58,282 nucleotides of DNA from an uncultured Verrucomicrobiota bacterium (GTDB lineage Bacteria; Verrucomicrobiota; Kiritimatiellia; RFP12; UBA1067). The notes under the pieces are model-generated. The model was not told the origin of the DNA, did not search any database, and worked only from the letters and a program-made list of their open reading frames with translations. Each line of letters opens with the position of its first letter. The stretch's first letter is position 1. The stretch is from positions 1 through 58,282 of the forward strand of contig CAMOCC010000007.1 of the NCBI GenBank assembly GCA_946610035.1, read 5' to 3'. A program made the position numbers and the translations under genes. Positions 42,975-50,771 of the stretch are shown one piece after another.

Positions 42975-43191
42975 ACGTATCCATTGGGCTTTGTCAAACT
43001 ATGTGCAGAAGGTTGTGCATTTCAACTTTCTGCCTTTGATTTGACGGCACATATTATAGCACAGTTTTCTCTCTGGAGTCAACCGCGTAGCGCTACTCTT
43101 GCAAGTTTCCCGTCCGTGCCTACTACGACTGCAAGAGATGCCATGCTGTTTGCTCCACCATGCTTTTGGCCGTCATGCGGACGGATGCCGG

Positions 43192-44553
43192 CTATTTCAT
43201 CAAGCTGCCGCACTTGCGCAGGAGGACCGCATGGCGATCGTTGACGGACTTGAGCAGCTGCTTGCAACGGCGCGCGTACACCATGTGGTCGATCCCGAGG
43301 CAGGTGCCTTCGTGGCGCTTGAGGGCGACCGCCGCGTCGGGATCCTCGTTCTCGAGCTGGCCGAGGTTGTCGCGGACATCGTGGTATGCGTCGCGCCAGG
43401 GCGTGCCGGCGGCGACCTTGCGCAGCGCTACATCCGTCGCGAAGACCCCGGGCGTGAACGCCGCGCGGCACTTCTCTGCATCGACCTTGAGTCCCGCCGC
43501 AACCTTCGCGAGGATGCGGAGCGTCGTCCGCGTTATGTCGAGGCCCTTCATGTAGAGCCACTTGCAGTCCTGAAGGTCGCGGTTGTACCCGCCGGGCATC
43601 GCATGGAGAAGCGAGAGTGACGCAGTCTGGAGCCCGAGGACCTGCGCCGCCTTGGAGCGGACGAGTTCCAGGACGTCGGGATTGAACTTCTGCGGCATGA
43701 TGGAGGACCCCGTGCAATACTCGCGCGGAAGCTTGAAGTAGGCGAACTCGGGCATCGAGAAGAGGATCATGTCCTCCGCGAGCCTGGAGAGGACGGCCAT
43801 CAGCTGCGCGAGCGCGGATAGAAGCGCCGCCTCGCATTCGCCGCGGGCCATCGATGCGCCGAAGCAGTTGTGGATCGTCCGGGAGAATCCGAGAAGCTCC
43901 GTCGTGCGGGCGCGGTCGAGGGGCAGCGGGACGCCGTATCCGGCGGCGCTCCCGAGCGGATTGGCGTCCGCAAGGCGGTACGCCGCCTCCAGGTTCTCGA
44001 TCTGGTCGAGGATCATCTCCCCGTGACCAGTCGCCCACATCTCGACGGTGGACGGCATGGCGGGCTGGAGATGGGTGCGCCCGACGAGCGGAATCGCCCC
44101 GGAGTCCTTTCCGAGCTTGAAGAGCGTTCCGGCGAGCGCGAGCGTCTCGGATTCCGCTCGGAGGATCTCGTCCTTCATGTGAAGGCGCACGTCAACTGCG
44201 ACCTGGTCGTTCCTGGAGCGTCCTGTGTGTATCTTCTTGCCGAGGTCCCCAAGCTCCTCCGTGAGCATGCGCTCGACGGCCATGTGGACGTCCTGGTCGT
44301 CCACGCGAATCTCGAACTTCCCCTCCTCTGCTAGCTTCACGATTGCGCCAAGGGCCTGGCGGACCTTCTTCGCCTCCGCCTTGGTGACGACGGGCTTCTT
44401 CAGCTTCATCTCGGACAGCATCGTAACGTGGGCGGCGGTGCCCATCGCATCCCACCGCGCGAGCGCGAGGTCGAGCACCGGGTCGTCACCCACCGTGTAG
44501 GCGAGGATGTCGGGGTCTACCGTGTTGTCCGTTATCGTCTTCTTCGTCTTCAT
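43192..44553 (-). CDS. argH: Argininosuccinate lyase
   Basis: 'HTGRSRNDQVAVDVRLHMKDEI', 'GRTHLQPAMPSTVEMWATGHGEM', 'GSSIMPQKFNPDVLELVRSKAAQVLG'. Confidence 0.95.
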   Translation of the reverse strand: MKTKKTITDNTVDPDILAYTVGDDPVLDLALARWDAMGTAAHVTMLSEMKLKKPVVTKAEAKKVRQALGAIVKLAEEGKFEIRVDDQDVHMAVERMLTEELGDLGKKIHTGRSRNDQVAVDVRLHMKDEILRAESETLALAGTLFKLGKDSGAIPLVGRTHLQPAMPSTVEMWATGHGEMILDQIENLEAAYRLADANPLGSAAGYGVPLPLDRARTTELLGFSRTIHNCFGASMARGECEAALLSALAQLMAVLSRLAEDMILFSMPEFAYFKLPREYCTGSSIMPQKFNPDVLELVRSKAAQVLGLQTASLSLLHAMPGGYNRDLQDCKWLYMKGLDITRTTLRILAKVAAGLKVDAEKCRAAFTPGVFATDVALRKVAAGTPWRDAYHDVRDNLGQLENEDPDAAVALKRHEGTCLGIDHMVYARRCKQLLKSVNDRHAVLLRKCGSLMK

Positions 44554-44581
44554 GTCGTATTCCCTTCGTTCTTGTAGATCT

Positions 44582-45514
44582 TCACTCTGCGCGCTTCACC
44601 CTGCACTCTTCAAGCGCGATGTTGAACTTTATGTCGGCGTCCTCGAGGAGGTTCTTCAGCTCCTCCTCCGAAATCCTGTTGCTTGCGAGCTCCAGGAGGA
44701 ACTTCGAGTACGCCTCGGCCGCCGCATTGAGCGACTCTCCGCGTCCGCCGCCGTAGAGCACCACCTGCGGGGCCTTCAGATACGCGACAAGGCGGATGCG
44801 CGGATCCACCTCGCGAAGCGCGATCGCCTCCTTGAACGAGCAGCTGTGGTACTTCCCGCAGAACGGACGGTCGTAGGTCTCCGGATACAGCCTGAGGCGG
44901 CTTCCGAACCTGAGGACGTCCGACTCCCTCGCGACTCCCGGCACAAGCACAGACCTGCACAGCTTCAGCATCTCCTCGTCGTCCCTGTCCACGCTCTCGC
45001 CGTTCAGCCAGCGGTCTATCATGTCGTATTCGTAGTCCGCCTTCAGCTCGGGATCCGCCGCGCGTATCGCCTCCAGCGCCCGGGCGTCGTCGATGTCCTC
45101 GCCCTTCACGGCGCGGAAGAAGGCGCGGACCGTCTCGACGCGCAGCCTTGCGACGTCCGTATAGCCCGGCGCGGGGAGGAACAGCCGCGTGATGAGAGGC
45201 GAGCCTTCGCCCTTCCCGCGCGTCGCCGGACGCACCACCACGCTCGCATCGTTCGTCCTCACGTCCCCGAGGTACACGATTATCCCCGGCTCCTTGAACA
45301 CGTCCGGCTGCCTGCGCTCCGCCGCATACAGCCTGTTGCAGACGTCCGCGACGAAGTTGGCGACGGGCGACTGGTACTCGCTGCGCATGTCCGAGGGACA
45401 GTCCGCAATGACCTGCACGAGGCCCTTCACCTTCGTGAGCGGCACGGCCCTGAACCGGTCGATTATCTCCGCGCGCGTCAGCGTCGCGGCGAGGACTGCG
45501 GCGAGTATCGTCAT
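44582..45514 (-). CDS. Hypothetical secreted protein
   Basis: Continuous ORF tightly coupled to mraY (TGAGATG), N-terminal hydrophobic leader MTILAAVLAATLTRA. Confidence 0.6.
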   Translation of the reverse strand: MTILAAVLAATLTRAEIIDRFRAVPLTKVKGLVQVIADCPSDMRSEYQSPVANFVADVCNRLYAAERRQPDVFKEPGIIVYLGDVRTNDASVVVRPATRGKGEGSPLITRLFLPAPGYTDVARLRVETVRAFFRAVKGEDIDDARALEAIRAADPELKADYEYDMIDRWLNGESVDRDDEEMLKLCRSVLVPGVARESDVLRFGSRLRLYPETYDRPFCGKYHSCSFKEAIALREVDPRIRLVAYLKAPQVVLYGGGRGESLNAAAEAYSKFLLELASNRISEEELKNLLEDADIKFNIALEECRVKRAE

Positions 45515-45515
45515 C

Positions 45516-46604
45516 TCAGCGCACCTTTATGATGATGATGAGGAGAATCGGCATCACCACGAGCTGGAGGAGGATGAAGCGCATCAGCACCTGGGCATTG
45601 GACCAGCCGAGCTTCTTCTTGCAGTGGTCGTGCAGCGGGAAGCGGATGCGGCGTATGACGTTGTCCTCGCCTATCTCCATCCCCACCTTCTTCGCGACGC
45701 GAAGGAGGACGAGCTTGCCGAGTCCGCCCCCGCCGTTCACGAGGACTACGGGCGAGAGCGCGAGTATGACGAAAGGATTGCCCGTCATGAGCGCCGCCGT
45801 CGCCACGAGGACGCCGAGGAAGCGCGACCCCGCATCGCCCATCAGTATCCTGGACGGTTCCGCATTGAACCAGAGGTATCCGCCGAATGCGCCGGCGACG
45901 ATCATGACCACTATCGCCCAACGCGCCGCCTCGGAGTAGCAGGGAATGAGGAAGTAGTGCGCCACCGGGCGGTAGCCTACGACAACGTACAGCATCACCG
46001 CGAGCATCACGAGCGTCACGAGCGTTAGCGATCCAGCAAGCCCGTCCACGCCGTCCGAGCAGTTCGTGGCGTTCATCGTGAACCAAAGGACGAACGCCGC
46101 GCACGGGATGTACACCCAGGCGTTGACGTGCCAGAGCGAGGTGGTGAACGGAACCCACACGAGCATGCTCCCCTCGTCCGCATGTCCGAGGAACAGCGCC
46201 CCGGCGATGAAGAACGCCACAACCGCGTCGAGGAGCCCCTTCTTCAGCTCGCCCCACGGCACCGCCGAGCGGTCGTCGAGGTAGCCGAAGACCATTGCGA
46301 AGTAGATTCCCAGCAACGCCGCCGCATCCCATATCGCAAGCGGTGCGAAGAGCATTATCACGGGAAACGCGACAAGAGTCACGATGAACCCGGCGCCGGT
46401 GGGCTTGCCGGCGGACTTCATGCCGTCCTTGCCGAGTATGGCCTTGCCGTGGTCGTGCGGCAGCCTGTTCCACAGCTTCGGCAGGAGGACGAGCGTCAGC
46501 AGCGCCGCGAGGAACGTGCCGCCCGCAAGCAGCAGAAGGTTCGACCCGAGGAGGCGGAACGGCCCCCAGTATTGCGTCAGATATGGTGCGATGTAGTATA
46601 GCAT
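45516..46604 (-). CDS. mraY: Phospho-N-acetylmuramoyl-pentapeptide-transferase
   Basis: 'GKDGMKSAGKPTGAGFIVTL', 'FGYLDDRSAVPWGELKKG', 'NCSDGVDGLAGSL', 'LMGDAGSRFLG', 'VIRRIRFPLHDHCKKKLGWSNAQVLMRF'. Confidence 0.93.
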   Translation of the reverse strand: MLYYIAPYLTQYWGPFRLLGSNLLLLAGGTFLAALLTLVLLPKLWNRLPHDHGKAILGKDGMKSAGKPTGAGFIVTLVAFPVIMLFAPLAIWDAAALLGIYFAMVFGYLDDRSAVPWGELKKGLLDAVVAFFIAGALFLGHADEGSMLVWVPFTTSLWHVNAWVYIPCAAFVLWFTMNATNCSDGVDGLAGSLTLVTLVMLAVMLYVVVGYRPVAHYFLIPCYSEAARWAIVVMIVAGAFGGYLWFNAEPSRILMGDAGSRFLGVLVATAALMTGNPFVILALSPVVLVNGGGGLGKLVLLRVAKKVGMEIGEDNVIRRIRFPLHDHCKKKLGWSNAQVLMRFILLQLVVMPILLIIIIKVR

Positions 46605-46606
46605 TT

Positions 46607-46648
46607 AAGAGTTAGGAGTTGAGAGTTAATAGTTGGGAGTTAAGAGTT
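46607..46648. repeat. Heptamer array (AAGAGTT family) abutting mraY start, 6 units
   Basis: AAGAGTT AGGAGTT GAGAGTT AATAGTT GGGAGTT AAGAGTT. Confidence 0.9.
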
Positions 46649-46666
46649 AAGAAAACTATCATCCTT

Positions 46667-46693
46667 CATTTTACATTTTACATTTTACATTCG
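46667..46693. repeat. Heptamer array (CATTTTA), 3+ units, running into the truA 3' end
   Basis: CATTTTA CATTTTA CATTTTA CATTCG. Confidence 0.85.
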
Positions 46694-47434
46694 ATAATAC
46701 ACTTTCCAGAGGAAGAGTCCGCGCGCGGGGGCGGTCTCGACCCTGGCCGTGCGCGGGGTCGCCGCCTCCAGGAGCTCCGTCACCGCCTCGGGCTTCTCGT
46801 TGCCCTTGCCGATGGAGATGAGGAAGCCGACCATGGAGCGGACCTGCTTGTACAGGAATCCGTCGCCCCTCACGATGAACGTGTACCTCGGACCCGCCTT
46901 CTTCACCTCGAAGCTGAAGATGTTCCTGACGGTCGTCTCCAGTTCGCGGTTCGGATTCGCCGCGAAGGAGACGAAGTCGTGCCTGCCGACGAAGCGCGCG
47001 GCGCCGTCGCGCATTGCGTCGAGGTTCAGCGGACGGTGGCAGAACGTCCAGTACGGGACCATGGTGGGCGGCTCGATGTCCGCCTGGTAGAGCTGGTAGC
47101 GGTACTCCTTGCCCTTCGCCGAGAGCCTGGCGTCGAAGTCCTCCTTCGCATACGCGGCCCTGAGGATGCGTATCGCCTCTGGGAGGCGCGAGTTCATCGC
47201 GCGGACGAGGTTCTTCGGCGGTATGGGCTTCGTGAGATGGAAGTGCGCGACGAAGCCGTTCGCGTGTACGCCCGCGTCCGTGCGCGACGAGCCGTAGACG
47301 CGGACGTGTCCGCCCTCAAGGTATGCGAGCGCCTCCTCGACGACCTGCTGTATGCCGACGGCGTTCTCCTGGTACTGCCAGCCCGAGTACGCCGTACCGT
47401 CGTAGGCGATGACGACTTTGTATTTACGTTTCAA
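46685..47434 (-). CDS. truA: tRNA pseudouridine(38-40) synthase (TTG start)
   Basis: 'YKVVIAYDGTAYSGWQYQENAVGIQQVVEEAL', 'VYGSSRTDAGVHANGFVAHF', 'FLYKQVRSMVGFLISIG'. Confidence 0.95.
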   Translation of the reverse strand: MKRKYKVVIAYDGTAYSGWQYQENAVGIQQVVEEALAYLEGGHVRVYGSSRTDAGVHANGFVAHFHLTKPIPPKNLVRAMNSRLPEAIRILRAAYAKEDFDARLSAKGKEYRYQLYQADIEPPTMVPYWTFCHRPLNLDAMRDGAARFVGRHDFVSFAANPNRELETTVRNIFSFEVKKAGPRYTFIVRGDGFLYKQVRSMVGFLISIGKGNEKPEAVTELLEAATPRTARVETAPARGLFLWKVYYRM

Positions 47435-47441
47435 CTGACGC

Positions 47442-48437
47442 TCAATTCCTCTTGAAAAGCTTCTTCATCTCGGAGATGCGCGACTTGTCCGCGACAAGCA
47501 CCGAGTCCGGCGTCGTGACGACGACGAGGTTCTTCACCCCGAGGAGCGATATGCGCGCCGAGCGCGCGACGCAGATGTTGGAGTCGGACTCCACGACGGT
47601 GCACGGACCCTCCCGGACGTTTCCGCGCGAATCGTGGGGGAAGTACGTGTCGAACGCGGCGAAGCTGCCGACGTCGTCCCATCCGAAGTCGCCCGGAACG
47701 ACATCCACCCCGCCGCACTTCTCCATCACGGCGAAGTCGAAGGAAATCTTCGGCAGCGCCTCGTAGACGTCGCGGAGTTCTGCGGAGAACCTGCCTGAGG
47801 CGAGCGGCACGAGGTCCGGCGCGTGCGCTGCAAGTGCGGACCGGAACGTCCCCGCCTTGGCGATGAACATTCCGGCGTTCCAGAGATAGCCCTTCTTCAG
47901 GTACGCCTTCGCCTTCTTCGCGTCCGGCTTCTCGACGAACGACCCCGTCTTCGGATCGACGTAGCCGAAGCCCGTCGCCGGGAAAGTGGGCTTGATTCCG
48001 AGCGTCACGATGCGCCGGCCCCTGGAGGCGATGGAGACCGCCTTCTTCACCGACGCGCGGAAGCGCCTGGGGTCCGCGACCATCTGGTCGCTCGGGAAGA
48101 AGCCGACCACCGTCCGGTCGTCGCTCCCCGCCTCGCCTACTCCGAGCGCGACAGCCGCTCCGGTGTCGCGGCGCATGGGTTCGCCGATGACGTTGTCGGA
48201 CGGAAGCTCCGGGAGTTCGCGACGCGTCGCCGCGACAAGTTCCTTCGATGTTACGACGTACACGTCCTCGAACCGGACGAGCCCGAGAAGGCGCATCACG
48301 CTCTGGCGTATGAGGCTCTCGCCTCCGAAGACGCGCAGGAACTGCTTCGGACGCTCCGGTGTCGAGAGCGGCCAGAAGCGTTCGCCGCATCCCCCGGCGA
48401 GTATCACCGCCTTGAAATCAATAGAGTTTCTTGCCAT
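47442..48437 (-). CDS. manC: Mannose-1-phosphate guanylyltransferase
   Basis: 'KAVILAGGCGERFWPLSTPERPKQFLRVFG', 'FVEKPDAKKAKAYLKKGYLWNAGMFI', 'PGDFGWDDVGSF'. Confidence 0.9.
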   Translation of the reverse strand: MARNSIDFKAVILAGGCGERFWPLSTPERPKQFLRVFGGESLIRQSVMRLLGLVRFEDVYVVTSKELVAATRRELPELPSDNVIGEPMRRDTGAAVALGVGEAGSDDRTVVGFFPSDQMVADPRRFRASVKKAVSIASRGRRIVTLGIKPTFPATGFGYVDPKTGSFVEKPDAKKAKAYLKKGYLWNAGMFIAKAGTFRSALAAHAPDLVPLASGRFSAELRDVYEALPKISFDFAVMEKCGGVDVVPGDFGWDDVGSFAAFDTYFPHDSRGNVREGPCTVVESDSNICVARSARISLLGVKNLVVVTTPDSVLVADKSRISEMKKLFKRN

Positions 48438-50445
48438 ATACAAGTATCTTGCGTAGATGAAAGAATTCTTCCTTCGCGTCTGGCGCGCGACCGACCTTTA
48501 TGTACTTCGCCTTGACGGGCTTCTTGAACTGACACTTCCATTCGAGTTCGTTCGACTCCGATGCGAAGACCTCCGTGAACTCCCCTCCGTCGTCGCTGGT
48601 CCACACCCTGATCGGGACCTGCCGCGACGAGTTCTGCCCCGGGACGTTCACTATCGTCACACCCGTTATGTCGCTGGAGCCCGGAAGGACGACCATGCCC
48701 CAGGGCGCCTTCTCCTTCGCCGTGTGGAAGGCGTTTCCGGAGTCGAAGTCCGCCGCCGTCAGCCCCGAGCGGTAGGTGACCGGATTCTCCCAGCTGCTCG
48801 TACCGGACGTCTGGAGGAGCCCGTCCGGCGAAAGAAGCGTCCCTCCGTACGCCTCCGTCGGCCAGGGCTTCCCCTTCGCCTTCGGCTCCTCGCCTGGCGA
48901 GAGCTTGGACATTAGCGAGTAGACCTGGCGGAACATCGTTATGTCGCCGCTCTGGGACGCCTTCAGCACCATCCCCTTGTAGTCGAGCTTCTCCCCGGTC
49001 TTCTCGGCGCTCTTCCCGACGACTGCGAGGAACGTCTTGGACGCCGCCGCGTCCGCCATCAGCCTCTCGGCGCCCCACGTGATCGTCTGCCTGTAGAACG
49101 TCGTCGTTCCGGCCTGTCCGTCGAGGGCGGACTGGAAGACCTCCCACATGGCCTTGTCGTCTTTCGGAAAGAGCTTGTCGAGCGGCTTGAGCGCCATGTC
49201 CGCCCAGTAGGGCGCTTCAACAGTCGGCGCCTTGTTCTCCTTCATCGCGGCAAGAGCGAGCTTCGCCGCCGAAAGGCGCGCATCGCGTCCCTTGATGCGC
49301 CCGAGGTAGGGGAGATAGAGCTGCCAGCCCTGGGACGGAGCCTCCGCAAACGTGTCGCGCACGGCGGCCGCCCAGGCGTCCCATTCCGCTGCGGAGGCGG
49401 ATCGCCTCTCGAGGTCGCAGTACCATGCGACGGCGGCGGACCAGTTGCCGGGACAAAGCCTCATCGACTTCTCCCACTCGCCCTTCCAGCGCAGATACTC
49501 CGCGTCCATCCTCTTCGGACTCCTGTAGTAGCGGTCCTGCTCCTCCAGCGCCGCGAAGTCGTGTCCGCCCAGCGTGTTGTGCGGCGCGGTGTGGCCCGTC
49601 ACCGAGTACGCCGTCCCCCAGCGATCGTCGTCGCGGTTCCATACGAGGTACGCGCAGTGCCCGGGCTGGCCCGCCGTGAAGGACCTCACGCCGTGCGAAG
49701 CCGCGCCGTGGGAGCCGAACTTGGATAGCGCCCCGCACACGCCGCCTATCCTGTACCTGAGCTCCTGCGTGTTCCAGCGGTGCTCCCATGGCGCGTAGTA
49801 TTGCGGACCATGCACGCTCGCGCCGAAGCAGTTGAAGGTTCGATAGTGGCACTGCCAGCAAAGCCCCGGATAGCGCTCGGACGGGACGTTGGCGAAGTCG
49901 TGTATCCACTCCAGGCATTCGACGGGAAGATTGGCGTTCTGCCCGAAGCCCAGCACCTCGCGCCACTGGCGGACGTCGTACTTCTTCGAGTCGACGTGCA
50001 GCGTCCCGTCCCCGGCCCATTCGCGGTAGAGTTCCATGACGCGCACGAGCTTCTCTCCGTCCCAGTCGTGTCCGTGGCTCAGCGCAAGCGCCGTCGCGAT
50101 GTTGCGCCCGATCGTCGTGGATATGAAGTCGCCCTCGTCGTTCCAGACCAGAAGGTCCAGCGCTTCAAGCGCCTTCGCCGCGAGCTCGTTGTTCTCCTTG
50201 AGCCCCTTGTAGGGATCGATGCTCCACGGACCGGACCCGGCGAACTGCTCCATCCACCTCTGGTCCGCAAAGAACCGCTTGAGAAACGCCCCGCCCCCTT
50301 CGCGTCCCTGAATCGCCTTTATCGCAGCCTCGCCAACGCACGACCGAATGTAGTTGCGTACGACCGCCGCATCCCGCTTCACCGCCTGGGCGAAGGAGAT
50401 CAAGGCCGTCAAGACGCAAGCGATCAACAGTGATATCCGAGTCAT
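48418..50445 (-). CDS. Secreted transglutaminase-like protein with C-terminal discoidin (F5/8-type)-like domain
   Basis: Signal peptide MTRISLLIACVLTALISFAQA; 'GGVCGALSKFG...GQPGHCAYLVW' transglutaminase-like; C-terminal 'SGLTAADFDSGNAFHTAKEKAPWGMVVLPG...VPIRVWTSDDGGEFTEVFAS...AKYIKVGR'. Confidence 0.65.
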   Translation of the reverse strand: MTRISLLIACVLTALISFAQAVKRDAAVVRNYIRSCVGEAAIKAIQGREGGGAFLKRFFADQRWMEQFAGSGPWSIDPYKGLKENNELAAKALEALDLLVWNDEGDFISTTIGRNIATALALSHGHDWDGEKLVRVMELYREWAGDGTLHVDSKKYDVRQWREVLGFGQNANLPVECLEWIHDFANVPSERYPGLCWQCHYRTFNCFGASVHGPQYYAPWEHRWNTQELRYRIGGVCGALSKFGSHGAASHGVRSFTAGQPGHCAYLVWNRDDDRWGTAYSVTGHTAPHNTLGGHDFAALEEQDRYYRSPKRMDAEYLRWKGEWEKSMRLCPGNWSAAVAWYCDLERRSASAAEWDAWAAAVRDTFAEAPSQGWQLYLPYLGRIKGRDARLSAAKLALAAMKENKAPTVEAPYWADMALKPLDKLFPKDDKAMWEVFQSALDGQAGTTTFYRQTITWGAERLMADAAASKTFLAVVGKSAEKTGEKLDYKGMVLKASQSGDITMFRQVYSLMSKLSPGEEPKAKGKPWPTEAYGGTLLSPDGLLQTSGTSSWENPVTYRSGLTAADFDSGNAFHTAKEKAPWGMVVLPGSSDITGVTIVNVPGQNSSRQVPIRVWTSDDGGEFTEVFASESNELEWKCQFKKPVKAKYIKVGRAPDAKEEFFHLRKILVYGKKLY

Positions 50446-50520
50446 GGAATATATTATACCATATTTTTGCTTTAGCCGTGTAGAACGTGTAGAAACGTTA
50501 CCACATTCGCCCGCCTCCGC

Positions 50521-50713
50521 CACTCACAGGGGGTCCGTCGCTCCGCGACGGACATCGTCGTCGCCGCGCCCCTACACTCCAATCCTCTTCCGACCCTAAC
50601 CGACCCTAATTGACCGTCTCAGCCACTCACAGGGGGTCCGTCGCTCCGCGACGGACATCGTCGTCGCCGCGCCCCTACACTCCAATCCTCTTCCGACCCT
50701 AACCGACCCTAAT
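50521..50713. repeat. Tandem duplication (period 103 bp), each copy holding a hairpin and decamer (CGACCCTAAC/T) repeats
   Basis: CACTCACAGGGGGTCCGTCGCTCCGCGACGGACATCGTCG...CCGACCCTAACCGACCCTAAT at 50521 and 50624. Confidence 0.95.
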
Positions 50714-50771
50714 CGACCCTAATCTGCCTCTATAGGCCCGTCGCTGACCCAGACCTTGACTTCCTCCGACC

